A DNA stretch of 64,000 bases from Candidatus Scalindua japonica (GCF_002443295.1 NZ_BAOS01000017.1:62001-126000), one strand, 5' to 3'. Positions 42,369 to 51,787 are shown, counted from the first letter of the stretch. Notes: a model not told the origin generated them from the letters alone. Numbers and translations are program-made.

Positions 42369-43337
42369 TTATACCTGCAGCCTTGGCTTGCCAACAGTCT
42401 TAAGCCACAGGTGCTTGATAGTGCTCTTCACTACCCGAATGAAATTAAAACCAATCGGTGTTAGCTCAGGAAGGATAAAGTCATGTACTTTAACAGAAGG
42501 CAGACTTTCACCTGCAATTTCTATCTTTGACAGGTCCTGCTCACCTATTCCCAGCCTTTTTGCTGCCCTGAGGATGGGGACGTTTTCCGGGTTATTAACA
42601 GAAAGTACTTCTGCAACCACTCTATCTACCGCGATGACGTCTATTCCTCCGACAAGTAAAGAGACGTCTCTGGGGATGCCTCCGGTAGGGCCTTTCTCTT
42701 CCATAGCCATTACACCATCAACAATAGTAAATACCGGTTTCACCAATTGGTAATTTGCTATTAACATATCTGTATACCACTCCAGATTATTCTTTGACTG
42801 CAGGTGTCTCCATATCTTCTGCTTTCCGCTGACGCATCCATACAGGTTTTTTACCCCTGCGGTAAAGAGGACCTGAACATGGACCTTAAGTTTGGGCAGA
42901 TTGATTATGGCATCAACATCAAGCGCCTTTCCTGAGACGGTCAGGGAAAAGTCCCGCCCACCACAGTTAATAGATACTTTTCTGGGCTTATCCAATTCGA
43001 TAATTTCAATGCCATGTTTTTCCGCAAATTTATCCAGTCCAATGCGGCTTGCAATTTTTGTTACGGCGCCAAAGGCGGGGCTGTCTCCTATGATAGGGGT
43101 CGCCCCAGCTTCTAGGACCATTTCCGCTACTGTCTCTATAACTACAGGATGAGTAATAATACATTTTCTCGGACTGCTCTCCTTTAAGAAGTTTGGTTTC
43201 AGCAACACCTTCTGTCCCTTTTTTACAACATTATTAATCCCGCCAAAAAAAGAGAATGTTTTATCTACCGCCTTGCGAATATCCTCTTTAGAGTAGTTTG
43301 TACATTTTACCAGTGAAACTTTATTCAGATTTGTCAT
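42369..43337 (-). CDS. DUF362 domain protein
   Basis: The 322-residue protein opens NKVSLVKCTNYSKEDIRKAV and continues GQKVLLKPNFLKESSPRKCI, then ITHPVVIETVAEMVLEAGAT and IGDSPAFGA, the DUF362 pattern. AIINLPKLKVHVQVLFTAGV and KNLYGCVSGKQK follow. Some DUF362 proteins carry a C-terminal ferredoxin; this one does not. Family members are found in anaerobes, and function is unknown. It is convergent with the large membrane protein (8 bp between stops) and follows the gene at 43361 by 23 bp on the same strand, so those two may be co-transcribed. Confidence 0.85.
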   Translation of the reverse strand: MTNLNKVSLVKCTNYSKEDIRKAVDKTFSFFGGINNVVKKGQKVLLKPNFLKESSPRKCIITHPVVIETVAEMVLEAGATPIIGDSPAFGAVTKIASRIGLDKFAEKHGIEIIELDKPRKVSINCGGRDFSLTVSGKALDVDAIINLPKLKVHVQVLFTAGVKNLYGCVSGKQKIWRHLQSKNNLEWYTDMLIANYQLVKPVFTIVDGVMAMEEKGPTGGIPRDVSLLVGGIDVIAVDRVVAEVLSVNNPENVPILRAAKRLGIGEQDLSKIEIAGESLPSVKVHDFILPELTPIGFNFIRVVKSTIKHLWLKTVGKPRLQV

Positions 43338-43360
43338 ATTGTTGTCCTTTATTTATATGA

Positions 43361-43990
43361 TCACATTCCCATAGGAGTAGTGAAGTTAAAGTTACCATCA
43401 CCTATCTTCATAGATAGCTTTCTTATAATATGTTCTGCGTTATCATTCGGACCGGCTATGTAGAATGGCTTGCCGTCCTTCCCAAATTCCAAATGGGCAG
43501 AACTATGCTTTTCAGACCGTTCTTCCAAAATACATCTTGAAAGTTTAAAATCTTTTTGCGGTTCGAAGCCCAATTTTCCAGCAAAGTCAATCGCCCCATA
43601 GATTATCTGGTGGGCTAAATCAATGTTGCATTCTATATACGATGTCTGACTATATATTTTTTCTTTAAAAGAGTTTTCATACTCATCCAATGTTATATTC
43701 GCGTTACAAAATGTATTCTTCAATCCAAGACAAAATATGTCCACCATAAAAGTGCCAAATACCAACTTGCCGTCTGTCTGTCTACGGGAGATTACTATGG
43801 TTGCCAAACCTTCCTCCTTCCACTGTGGGTATATCAGGCACTCATGAACAGGCAACACTCTTGCATTTTTGATAATGCTTTTACTGGACCTGATATCATC
43901 AAGCATTTCAGATTTTCGGCTTTTTCTGTTTTTGTCCTTCCTCTTCTTTTTTAGTAATGCTTTTTGTCTTCTTTTCTCATTCTGTGACAT
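43361..43990 (-). CDS. Conserved hypothetical protein
   Basis: 209 residues. The first 35 residues are extremely basic (EKRRQKALLKKKRKDKNRKS). The main part reads ARVLPVHECLIYPQWKEEGL, then ATIVISRRQTDGKLVFGTFM and VDIFCLGLKNTFCNANI, a pattern I have seen in uncharacterised bacterial proteins often associated with SEC-C-type zinc motifs, though no such motif is present here. There is no signal peptide. It is probably cytoplasmic and nucleic-acid binding through its basic start. It lies upstream of the DUF362 gene on the same strand. Confidence 0.7.
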   Translation of the reverse strand: MSQNEKRRQKALLKKKRKDKNRKSRKSEMLDDIRSSKSIIKNARVLPVHECLIYPQWKEEGLATIVISRRQTDGKLVFGTFMVDIFCLGLKNTFCNANITLDEYENSFKEKIYSQTSYIECNIDLAHQIIYGAIDFAGKLGFEPQKDFKLSRCILEERSEKHSSAHLEFGKDGKPFYIAGPNDNAEHIIRKLSMKIGDGNFNFTTPMGM

Positions 43991-44271
43991 TATTTATCCT
44001 CTTTCCAACTTTCCTACCTTTTACATTTCCACCAAGATTAAAACAGGTTTTCTTTTCCTTTTTATTAGCTGACTATTATCTTTCATTTATAACAGCCTCA
44101 TATGATCACGTTTGAGAATTTATTATTGAATTATAGTCTATGCCTGTCGTAATATAGTGTCAAGTATGTTTTGGCCACAAAACTCACAAAATATCACGAA
44201 AGGATTTATTTTGTTTTGTACCGCAACTTTAGTTCACTTTAATCTTTAGGCACTTTTAGCTTCGTTATAAT

Positions 44272-45606
44272 ATGAAAACATGTAGCTTTATCACTCTTGG
44301 ATGTAAGGTAAACCAATACGAAACACAGGCTTTAAGGGAGGCTATTATTTCAAGTGGGTATGAAGAGGCCTCCTTGAATACTCCTGTCGATCTGTGTGTT
44401 ATAAACACGTGTACGGTCACATCCACGAGCGATGATAAGTCTCGTCAGCAGATCAGGAAAGTTATCAGAAACAACCCGGACGCTACCGTTATCGTTACAG
44501 GCTGTTATGCTGAATCAGATGCAGAGGCAATTAAGAAGATAGATGGAGTTGGTTATGTCTTTGAAAAGGGCCGAGAGAGCAAAATAATTGATTTTGTAAA
44601 AAACGGTTCTATTTCAAACAGTGACTCCGGAACGGTTCCCAGTAAGATAAGAGATTCTAAAACAAAAAAACTTCGTCGTAATTTATCTGCCTTTAACTTG
44701 AAGGTCAGTAAGTTTGATGGTCACACAAGGGCGTTTCTCAAGATTGAAGACGGATGTGATATTTTCTGCTCCTACTGTATCATTCCTTATGTCAGAGGCA
44801 AAGTCATTAGCAAGAAGATAGATGATATTCTGTTTGAAGCGGAACAACTGGTAAGGAACGGTTATAAGGAGATTGTACTTACCGGTATTCATCTGGGCGC
44901 GTATGGCAAGGAAACAGGATATCAACGTAACATTACCGATGTATTAGAACAACTGCAGTCTCTGCAAGGATTAAAGCGGATTAGAATAAGTTCGATAGAG
45001 GTGAATGAGGTTACAGACGGCTTAATTGAACTGATTGCAGCTTCAAATAAGGTATGTCCTCACTTTCATCTGCCGCTGCAGAGCGGAGATGATTATATTC
45101 TGAAGAGAATGAACAGGAAATATAATACTGCTCAGTTCATCAAAACTTTGGAAAAAATTAGAGAGAAGATAAAGCTGCCATCAATATCGACAGATGTACT
45201 GGTTGGATTTCCCGGGGAAGAGAGAAAACATTTTGAGAATACTCTGGGGCTTTGTGAAAAGGCCGGATTCAGCAGAACACACATCTTTCCTTATAGCCCG
45301 CGCAAAGACACTCCTGCTGCTAAAATGCCGGACCATTGCAGACCTTCTGATATTAAAACGCGTAAGAAAGAACTTGAATCCCTTACAGCAGGAACTTCCC
45401 TGAGTTACAAATACTCATTTACCGGCAAGAACATAAGTATTCTTGTAGAAAATACAAGAGACAAGAAGACAGGAAAATTATGCGGTTATTCAGACAGGTA
45501 TATAAAGGTCTTATTTGACGGTTCTGACAATTTAATAAACGAAATTGTAGACATTCAAGTTGAAAAAGTTCTGCCTCAATATGTTATGGGCACATATCGT
45601 AAGTAA
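44272..45606 (+). CDS. mtaB: tRNA methylthiotransferase MtaB
   Basis: The 444-residue radical SAM methylthiotransferase starts KTCSFITLGCKVNQYETQAL, the MtaB-type N-terminal domain with its three cluster cysteines (C11 in LGCKVN, then CVINTC and VTGCY). The radical SAM motif is C162-x3-C166-x2-C169 (CDIFCSYC). It ends in a TRAM-like domain. MtaB converts t6A37 of tRNAs to ms2t6A37. The conserved TLGCKVN supports the ATG at 44272. The PLD-family gene follows after 20 bp and may share its transcript. Confidence 0.93.
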   Translation: MKTCSFITLGCKVNQYETQALREAIISSGYEEASLNTPVDLCVINTCTVTSTSDDKSRQQIRKVIRNNPDATVIVTGCYAESDAEAIKKIDGVGYVFEKGRESKIIDFVKNGSISNSDSGTVPSKIRDSKTKKLRRNLSAFNLKVSKFDGHTRAFLKIEDGCDIFCSYCIIPYVRGKVISKKIDDILFEAEQLVRNGYKEIVLTGIHLGAYGKETGYQRNITDVLEQLQSLQGLKRIRISSIEVNEVTDGLIELIAASNKVCPHFHLPLQSGDDYILKRMNRKYNTAQFIKTLEKIREKIKLPSISTDVLVGFPGEERKHFENTLGLCEKAGFSRTHIFPYSPRKDTPAAKMPDHCRPSDIKTRKKELESLTAGTSLSYKYSFTGKNISILVENTRDKKTGKLCGYSDRYIKVLFDGSDNLINEIVDIQVEKVLPQYVMGTYRK

Positions 45607-45626
45607 CAACTATAAGGAAGCCAGGA

Positions 45627-46223
45627 ATGCAGGAATACAACAAAATAATGACCATTTTAATATGTACTATCTTTTTGAGTGTTTCAGTTTTGTTGTCTGA
45701 AACAAAAACTGCCTATTCTCTGCCTGCCGATGACGTAATTCCTCTTATTGACGAAGATTATTATCCGGCAGTCCACAAGGCATTTTCCAATGCGAAAAAA
45801 TCCATACTATGTGTTATGTATATGGCTAAACTAGACCGGAGGCATAAGGATGGAGATGAATATCAACTGGTTCTTGATCTTATAAACGCACATAAAAGGG
45901 GAGTAGAGGTCCTGGTTATTTTTGACCAGAATGTCAAATTCTGGGAAAAAGGCAAAAAAAGAGACAGAATAGAAAGAAGGAGTGAATATGCGTATGATCT
46001 ACTGTTGCGTGCCGGTGTGCCTGTTTTTTATGACAACAAAAACAGGGTAACCCACAGTAAAGTGATGGTTATTGATACATATATAACGATTGTTGGGAGC
46101 ACTAACTGGACTTATGGCGCATTGAGGAAAAACCATGAAGCATCGGTAATGATAACATCCCGGGACGTTGCGCTTGTATTCGAGCGAAAATTGAAGCATA
46201 TAGAGAAAAACATAGCTAAGTAG
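45627..46223 (+). CDS. Phospholipase D-like protein, single HKD motif, exported
   Basis: 198 residues. A signal peptide (IMTILICTIFLSVSVLLSET) is followed by VIPLIDEDYYPAVHKAFSNA, KKSILCVMYMAKLDRRHKDG and GVEVLVIFDQNVKFW. The HKD motif is HSKVMVID (H143, K145, D150), with GSTNWTYGA at 157-165. A single HKD in a small exported protein matches the Nuc-type endonuclease/PLDc_2 group, which works as a dimer. Substrate could be DNA or phospholipid. The spacing to mtaB (20 bp) suggests an operon, with no obvious functional link. Confidence 0.88.
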   Translation: MQEYNKIMTILICTIFLSVSVLLSETKTAYSLPADDVIPLIDEDYYPAVHKAFSNAKKSILCVMYMAKLDRRHKDGDEYQLVLDLINAHKRGVEVLVIFDQNVKFWEKGKKRDRIERRSEYAYDLLLRAGVPVFYDNKNRVTHSKVMVIDTYITIVGSTNWTYGALRKNHEASVMITSRDVALVFERKLKHIEKNIAK

Positions 46224-46255
46224 TGTAATAATAATGGTATATATATAAAAATATC

Positions 46256-46284
46256 TTGCATTAATAATCATGCTTTGTTATAAA
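46256..46284 (+). promoter_or_regulatory. Possible promoter for cmk
   Basis: TTGCAT at 46256-46261, 17 bp, then TATAAA at 46279-46284. It lies about 50 bp upstream of the cmk start. The -35 is weak. Confidence 0.4.
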
Positions 46285-46336
46285 AGAAAGTTTCGATTCT
46301 TCAAACGGCTTATTATTATAATATTGGAGGTACCTG

Positions 46337-47005
46337 TTGATCATAGCGATCGATGGGCCGGCTGGGTCCGGAAAAAGTACTGCGGCAAAAGGATTGGCTG
46401 AGCGTCTTGGCTTTACGTATCTGGATAGCGGTGCGATGTATAGGGCCTTTACGTGGAAAGCATGCAGTTCCGGCGCTGATTTCAGCGATAAAGATGGGCT
46501 CAGTAAGCTGTTGGCAGATACCAGTATCAGAATAGAATGTTCGGCTGATGGAACAAAAGTATTTGTGGATGATGCCGATGTCACAAAAGAGATAAGGCAT
46601 CCGTCTATAACAGAAAATATACACCACATATCCAGCCTGGATTTTGTCCGCAGGAAGATGGTTGATCTTCAAAGGGATTTTGCAAAAGACAAAGATATTA
46701 TTGCAGAAGGCAGAGATATGTGTTCGGTTGTTTTTCCGAATGCGGATAAAAAAGTTTATATGGATGCTGATATTCAGGAAAGGGCAAAAAGGCGGCATTC
46801 TGAGCTCCGGGCTTTCAATAATGATGGTAGCATAGATAATGTTACAGAAGACATTGTCCGGAGAGACCAAAGGGACTCGACAAGGCAGTTTGCACCTTTA
46901 AAAAGAGAACCTGATGCCCTTTATCTTGATACAACAAATCTGGATGCCAAAGATGTTGTTGATATTTTGATAAAAGAGATTGAAAAAGAGCAGCAAAAAG
47001 ATTAA
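46337..47005 (+). CDS. cmk: Cytidylate kinase
   Basis: The 222-residue protein begins IIAIDGPAGSGKSTAAKGLA (Walker A), followed by YLDSGAMYRAFTWKA and later IIAEGRDMCSVVFPNADKKV, then YMDADIQERAKRRHSEL, all typical of CMP kinase. It phosphorylates CMP/dCMP with ATP. The start is TTG, positioned by a strong GGAGG ribosome-binding site at about 46325. The order cmk-rpsA is common in bacteria and is seen here. The length is usual. Confidence 0.95.
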   Translation: MIIAIDGPAGSGKSTAAKGLAERLGFTYLDSGAMYRAFTWKACSSGADFSDKDGLSKLLADTSIRIECSADGTKVFVDDADVTKEIRHPSITENIHHISSLDFVRRKMVDLQRDFAKDKDIIAEGRDMCSVVFPNADKKVYMDADIQERAKRRHSELRAFNNDGSIDNVTEDIVRRDQRDSTRQFAPLKREPDALYLDTTNLDAKDVVDILIKEIEKEQQKD

Positions 47006-47081
47006 TCCCGTAACATTTATTTTACATTTAAAACTTTATTTAGCAGTTTTATTAACTTTATTTTTCGGAGATTTTTTTTAA

Positions 47082-48836
47082 ATGGTTAACAAACTTGTAT
47101 TAGAACAATACGATATCAAGCAAGACGAAATAGAGAAGGAACTTGAAGAGATAATAGGGAGTGACAGCCTTGAAAAAATTGAGGCAGCATTTGATACCTC
47201 AATCAAGAATTTCGATTTAGGAACAATTTTGAGTGGTCGGATTTTAGGTGTCATTGGTAATAACGTAATATTAGACACCGGATATAAATCTGAGGGAATC
47301 GTACCGCTATCGGAATTTGACAGTCCTGAAGAAGTTGAAGTCGGGACAGATATAGAGGTGATGCTTGAGTCGTTTGAAGACGATACAGGTTTAATACAGA
47401 TCTCAAAGCGGAAAGCCGACCGTATACGTGGTTGGGAAAAAATAGTTAATAAATACCAGGAAGGTGATGTCGTTAAGGGTAAAGTCGTGCGAAAGATAAA
47501 AGGTGGGCTGCTGGTTGATGTAGGTATCCCAATCTTTCTGCCCGCATCGCAAATCGATATCAAACCTCCCGGTGAGATTGCTGAGTATATTGGAAGTGAA
47601 GTAACGTGTAAAATTTTAAAGATCGATGAAATCCAGCAGAACATCATCGTTTCAAGAAGGAAGTTGATAGAGGAAGAGCGAAACAAACAGAAGCGCGAAT
47701 TCCTGGATAGCGTTGAGATAGGTCAGGTCGTAAAAGGCGAAGTTAAAAATATTGCTGATTTTGGTGCGTTTATTGATCTTGGCGGCATAGACGGTTTGTT
47801 ACACATAACAGATATGAGCTGGGGCAGGATCAGTCATCCTTCTGAAATGCTGGCAATTGGAGATGAGATTGATGTTAAGATACTTGATATTGATGCTGTA
47901 AAGGATAAGGTCTCTCTTGGATTAAAACAGAAGACAGAGAATCCGTGGACAAAAGTAGAAGAAAGATATCCAATTGGATCAAAGATAAAAGGCCAGGTGG
48001 TGAATATTATGTCATATGGTGCTTTTATCAAGCTGGAAACTGGTATCGAAGGCCTGGTGCATATATCTGAAATGTCCTGGACGAGGCGTATAAATCACCC
48101 TTCAGATGTAGTCGCAATCGGAGATTCTGTTGAGGCAGTAGTATTAAATATAAATAAAGATAAGGAAGAAATATCTCTGAGTATTAAACAAGTCGAGCAA
48201 AATCCATGGACAAATATAGAAGAAAAATATCCTCCTGGAGTTACGATAAAAGGAAAAGTCAGGAATTTGACTAATTATGGCGCATTTATAGAGATTGATG
48301 AAGGTATAGATGGACTCCTTCATATTTCAGATATGTCATGGTCAAAGAAGGTCGCACATCCTTCAGAAATAATTAAGAAGGGTGAAATGATAGAGGTTAA
48401 AATATTATCAGTTGATAAGGACAAAAAGAGGGTGTCCCTGGGGATCAAACAACTTTCCGATGATCCATGGAAAAAAGAGATACCGGAGAAATACCATGTT
48501 GGTGACATCGTAAAAGGCAAGGTTACCAAAATGACTGATTTTGGAGCATTTATTGACCTCAGTAACGGCTTGGAAGGATTATTGCATATTTCAGAAGTCT
48601 CTAAAGAAAAGATTAAAAAACTTGAAAACGTTATCTCTATCGGGCAGGAGTTGGATGTAAAGATTGTAAAGATAGAACCGGAAGCAAGGAAGATAGGCCT
48701 GAGCCTGAGAGGCATAGAGAATACTCCAGAGCAGGCACCTGAAAGCGGACAACAAGAAGAGAAAACTGATGTGAACGTTACAGAAAATGTTGCTGAAGAA
48801 AAAGCTGACGATGTAAAAGATGAAGATAACACATAG
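47082..48836 (+). CDS. rpsA: 30S ribosomal protein S1
   Basis: The 584-residue protein contains six S1 (OB-fold) domains at roughly 48-115, 131-199, 217-286, 302-372, 389-459 and 475-545. Each of the last four has the typical FGAFI or YGAFI turn and GLLHIS/GLVHIS segment. A Glu-rich acidic tail ends the protein. It promotes mRNA binding to the 30S subunit and translation initiation. Length and domain number match the classic six-domain type. It lies 76 bp after cmk and 59 bp before apt. Confidence 0.97.
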   Translation: MVNKLVLEQYDIKQDEIEKELEEIIGSDSLEKIEAAFDTSIKNFDLGTILSGRILGVIGNNVILDTGYKSEGIVPLSEFDSPEEVEVGTDIEVMLESFEDDTGLIQISKRKADRIRGWEKIVNKYQEGDVVKGKVVRKIKGGLLVDVGIPIFLPASQIDIKPPGEIAEYIGSEVTCKILKIDEIQQNIIVSRRKLIEEERNKQKREFLDSVEIGQVVKGEVKNIADFGAFIDLGGIDGLLHITDMSWGRISHPSEMLAIGDEIDVKILDIDAVKDKVSLGLKQKTENPWTKVEERYPIGSKIKGQVVNIMSYGAFIKLETGIEGLVHISEMSWTRRINHPSDVVAIGDSVEAVVLNINKDKEEISLSIKQVEQNPWTNIEEKYPPGVTIKGKVRNLTNYGAFIEIDEGIDGLLHISDMSWSKKVAHPSEIIKKGEMIEVKILSVDKDKKRVSLGIKQLSDDPWKKEIPEKYHVGDIVKGKVTKMTDFGAFIDLSNGLEGLLHISEVSKEKIKKLENVISIGQELDVKIVKIEPEARKIGLSLRGIENTPEQAPESGQQEEKTDVNVTENVAEEKADDVKDEDNT

Positions 48837-48895
48837 AAGCGTTGAAAAACTGTTCTACGGAAACGGAATAGAATTACAATGAAAGGAAGAATAAT

Positions 48896-49405
48896 TTGCT
48901 TAAAGACCTAGTACGTGATATTCCTGATTTTCCCAAAGAGGGAATTGTGTTTAAGGATATAACTCCGTTATTACAAAATCCTTCGAGTTTGAAGGAAATT
49001 GTTGATAAATTCACTGAGCGCTATGCAAATCAAAAAGTCGATGTAATCGTCGGCGCGGAAGCGAGGGGATTCCTTTTTGGACCTGCAGTTGCAGTAAACT
49101 TAAACGCGGGTTTTGTACCAGTCAGAAAACCTGGGAAACTTCCCTATGAAACAGCAAGCATGACATACGAACTGGAATATGGCACTGATACACTTGAAAT
49201 ACACAAAGATGCCATAAAAGCCGGTGATAATGTTTTGATGCTGGACGATCTTTTAGCAACCGGTGGGACCATGGCTGCGAGTTGTAAATTGGTAGAATCA
49301 CTCGGCGGTAATATTACGGGATGCGCTTTTTTAATCGAACTGAACTTCCTGAATGGAAAAGACAAGTTAAGCAAATATGATATCTTTTCTCTCATTCAAT
49401 ACTGA
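48896..49405 (+). CDS. apt: Adenine phosphoribosyltransferase
   Basis: The 169-residue protein reads LVRDIPDFPKEGIVFKDITP, then VIVGAEARGFLFGPAVA and the PRPP-binding motif NVLMLDDLLATGGTMAA at about 112-128, diagnostic for APRT. It salvages adenine to AMP. The start is TTG; AAGGAAG lies about 8 nt upstream. A strong terminator follows at 49433-49465. Confidence 0.96.
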   Translation: MLKDLVRDIPDFPKEGIVFKDITPLLQNPSSLKEIVDKFTERYANQKVDVIVGAEARGFLFGPAVAVNLNAGFVPVRKPGKLPYETASMTYELEYGTDTLEIHKDAIKAGDNVLMLDDLLATGGTMAASCKLVESLGGNITGCAFLIELNFLNGKDKLSKYDIFSLIQY

Positions 49406-49432
49406 AGCTGTGATTTAGAATATTCAATATTG

Positions 49433-49465
49433 AGGCCGGCATGATGTTGATTGCCGGCCTTTTTC
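49433..49465 (+). terminator. Intrinsic terminator after apt
   Basis: A 9-bp GC-rich stem (AGGCCGGCA at 49433-49441, TGCCGGCCT at 49452-49460) with a 10-nt loop is followed by TTTTC. Confidence 0.85.
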
Positions 49466-49486
49466 AATTTGATAAATAGTTGAAAA

Positions 49487-49560
49487 GCGCCCGTAGCTCA
49501 GATGGATAGAGCAACGGTTTCCTAAATCGTAGGTCAGAGGTTCGAATCCTCTCGGGCGTA
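49487..49560 (+). tRNA. tRNA-Arg (anticodon CCT)
   Basis: A 74-nt cloverleaf. The acceptor stem is GCGCCCG with CGGGCGT (one G-U at the end), the D arm GCTC...GAGC, the anticodon stem ACGGT/ATCGT around the loop TTCCTAA with CCT, and the T arm AGAGG-TTCGAAT-CCTCT. CCA is not encoded. It reads AGG codons. Confidence 0.93.
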
Positions 49561-49664
49561 TTTTTTATATTTCCTGACAATATAATTTATTTTTTAAACA
49601 TTTTCGTGAATGTTATGGTTTAATACTTGACACAAGTTTACGACATATAATAAACTAAAATCTT

Positions 49665-50315
49665 ATGGAAAATGCAAAAGAGAGACTTAATAATTTTTTA
49701 AAGTTTTTTAATGATAATAAGTTATGGATAGCCATTGGCTTTGCCGTAGCAGTTGCGGCAGGAGTACCGTCATATTTGTACCAGCAGAAAGGCGCTGATG
49801 ATTTTAATGAAGTCTGGAGTCGGATTTACCGAATGAACTATGAAGTTGCAACTGCACAGCAGGGAGGAAACGAGAAAGAGGCGTTAGAAGGTGCTATAAG
49901 TGAATATTCATTTCTAAAGGACAACTTGTCAACAACCGGCGCAACTCCCTGGCTACTGTCAGAACTGGGAAATGCACAGTATAAAGCAAAAAAATACGAT
50001 GACGCGATTCTTACGTACAGGGAATTCATTAACCGTTTTGGCAACCATCCATTAGCTCCTGTCATAAGACAATCTTTAGGGTACGTTCTGGAAGAAAAAG
50101 AGCAGTTTAATGAGGCCGTAGAGCAATTTGAGAAAATTGCGAAAGATCCTGAAGCTACATATCTTAAGGCACAAGTAAGGTTGGACACCGGAAGGTGTTA
50201 TGAAAAACTTGGACAATTAAATTCAGCTGTGGCTGCATACAAAGAGATAATTAACACTTTTCCTGAAAGCAGCTCGGCAAAAATGGCTGAGTATCGGTTG
50301 GAAGACCTTGAATAA
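49665..50315 (+). CDS. TPR protein with N-terminal membrane anchor (YfgM-like)
   Basis: 216 residues. A short cytoplasmic start is followed by one membrane helix (LWIAIGFAVAVAAGVPSYLY) at about 20-40. TPR-like units then run over about 85-216 (TPWLLSELGNAQYKAKKYDD, LAPVIRQSLGYVLEEKEQFN, YLKAQVRLDTGRCYEKLGQL). The layout of a single N-terminal anchor and periplasmic TPRs is that of YfgM (SecYEG ancillary) or YbgF/BamD-like proteins; which one is not decidable. It lies 5 bp upstream of the rluD-type gene. Confidence 0.8.
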   Translation: MENAKERLNNFLKFFNDNKLWIAIGFAVAVAAGVPSYLYQQKGADDFNEVWSRIYRMNYEVATAQQGGNEKEALEGAISEYSFLKDNLSTTGATPWLLSELGNAQYKAKKYDDAILTYREFINRFGNHPLAPVIRQSLGYVLEEKEQFNEAVEQFEKIAKDPEATYLKAQVRLDTGRCYEKLGQLNSAVAAYKEIINTFPESSSAKMAEYRLEDLE

Positions 50316-50320
50316 ATATT

Positions 50321-51376
50321 ATGAATTTAAATAGAATGGCGGTAGTTGGCGAGGATGAGTCTGGCCAAATTAAGTTAGTAGTTAAGAAAAAATACTCTTC
50401 CAGAAGAATTGACAAATATCTTGTTTCACGTCTACAGGATTTTTCACGTAGTAATATTCAGAGATTGATAAAGGAAGAAGCGGTCAAGGTAAATAGCGTT
50501 TCTGTCAAGAACAGCTATGAAATAAAACAGAATGATATTATTTCTATAGATTTACCGACTGAGAACAGTGACCACATTACCCCGGAAGATATTCCACTTG
50601 ATATTATTTTCGAAGACGAATATTTAATGGTATTGAATAAATCCACGGATACAGTAGTGCATCCTTCGCGTGGTCATTCAAGTGGCACATTGGTAAATGC
50701 TCTGGCTTTTCACTGTAACAATCTCTCTTCGTTTAATGGCCCTTTGAGGCCGGGCATAGTGCATCGTCTGGACAGAGACACAAGTGGCGCAATTTTAGTA
50801 GTGAAAGACGAAAAAGTACACAAGCATCTCGCATTACAATTTGAAAACAGGGAGGTAAAGAAAGAATATCTTGCAGTTGTTAAGGGTGAAACCGAGCTTG
50901 ATTCTGACAGGATTGATTTGCCAATTGGAAAGGACAAGAGGGACAGGAAGAAAATGGCAATTCGCCATGATAACGGTAAAAACGCAGTTACTATTTTTGA
51001 AGCACGGGAACGTTATCCGGGTTTTACGTTGGTTAAGGTTTTTCTGGAAACCGGAAGAACCCACCAAATCAGAGTCCACATGAAAACTATTGGCCATCCT
51101 GTTGTTGCTGATGCGGAATACGGCAATAGCGAAGCATGTTATTTTGAAGATTTAATGAAACCGTTTTTAAACAAAGATGTACATAATCTTGCAAAGAATA
51201 CGGAATTGTGTAATAATGTTACTGAACCGATTATTATGAGACAGGCGTTACACGCTTATAAAATCGGGTTTATTCATCCGGTTACTAATGAAGCTCTGGA
51301 GTTTACGGCAGATATACCGGAAGATATGCGTAACTTAATTACAACTCTCAGGAAAATTAAGACGCTTTTGAACTAG
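50321..51376 (+). CDS. rluD: RluA/RluD family 23S rRNA pseudouridine synthase
   Basis: 351 residues. The N-terminal S4 RNA-binding domain is at about 25-80 (RRIDKYLVSRLQDFSRSNIQ). The catalytic domain contains PGIVHRLDRDTSGAILVVKD with catalytic Asp151, and LETGRTHQIRVHMKTIGHPV. It isomerises uridine to pseudouridine in rRNA. The S4 domain and length favour RluD over RluA, but the exact target is inferred. It starts 5 bp after the TPR gene and ends at a T-rich hairpin. Confidence 0.88.
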   Translation: MNLNRMAVVGEDESGQIKLVVKKKYSSRRIDKYLVSRLQDFSRSNIQRLIKEEAVKVNSVSVKNSYEIKQNDIISIDLPTENSDHITPEDIPLDIIFEDEYLMVLNKSTDTVVHPSRGHSSGTLVNALAFHCNNLSSFNGPLRPGIVHRLDRDTSGAILVVKDEKVHKHLALQFENREVKKEYLAVVKGETELDSDRIDLPIGKDKRDRKKMAIRHDNGKNAVTIFEARERYPGFTLVKVFLETGRTHQIRVHMKTIGHPVVADAEYGNSEACYFEDLMKPFLNKDVHNLAKNTELCNNVTEPIIMRQALHAYKIGFIHPVTNEALEFTADIPEDMRNLITTLRKIKTLLN

Positions 51377-51422
51377 CTTGTTTGGATTTGAGTAAAATAA
51401 AACAAACAAGTTGATTTTTTTT
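51377..51422 (+). terminator. Probable terminator after the pseudouridine synthase
   Basis: CTTGTTTG (51377-51384) pairs with CAAACAAG (51403-51410), then TTGA and a run of eight T. The stem is only 8 bp and AT-rich, and the loop is long (18 nt). Confidence 0.5.
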
Positions 51423-51500
51423 GTCATTCACGCGAAACCGGGAATCTATGGGTATCATAATAATGGTAATTAGATACCTCTCTTCATGGGAATGACAAAA
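51419..51500. repeat. 82-bp MITE-like element
   Basis: Perfect 11-bp terminal inverted repeats, TTTTGTCATTC (51419-51429) and GAATGACAAAA (51490-51500), enclose CGCGAAACCGGGAATC-type sequence. It resembles the widespread 'GTCATTC...GAATGAC' short repeats. It lies between the rluD-type gene and tatA. Confidence 0.65.
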
Positions 51501-51525
51501 CTTTTATACAACGGAGGGCAGAAAA

Positions 51526-51780
51526 ATGTTTGGTATGCCGGGCGGTATTGAATGGATAATAATACTTATTGTGGCTCTACTTATCTTTGGTAAGAGACTA
51601 CCTGAGGTAATGAAGTCTATGGGAAGAGGTATTGTTGAATTTAAAAAAGGTGTGAAAGGTGTGGAAGATGATGTTGAAGACGCGGTTGAGAAAAACCCGG
51701 ATAAGCTGGCAGCATCGAATAACAGCAACGAAAAGGTAGAAACAGACAACAAAGAACATTCTAAAGAGATGAAAGGATAA
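51526..51780 (+). CDS. tatA: Sec-independent translocase subunit TatA
   Basis: 84 residues. The N-terminal helix GIEWIIILIVALLIFGKRLP, the FGKRLPEV hinge and the amphipathic helix GRGIVEFKKGVKG are typical of TatA, followed by an acidic tail. TatA multimerises to form the translocation pore for folded proteins. The ribosome-binding site GGAGGGC precedes the ATG by 6 nt. No tatC or tatB is adjacent. Confidence 0.95.
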   Translation: MFGMPGGIEWIIILIVALLIFGKRLPEVMKSMGRGIVEFKKGVKGVEDDVEDAVEKNPDKLAASNNSNEKVETDNKEHSKEMKG

Positions 51781-51787
51781 AAAGCTC

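Noticed and set aside
44266-44271. TATAAT directly before the mtaB ATG
   Set aside because: It would start transcription inside the gene, has no -35, and the conserved TLGCKVN region requires the ATG at 44272.
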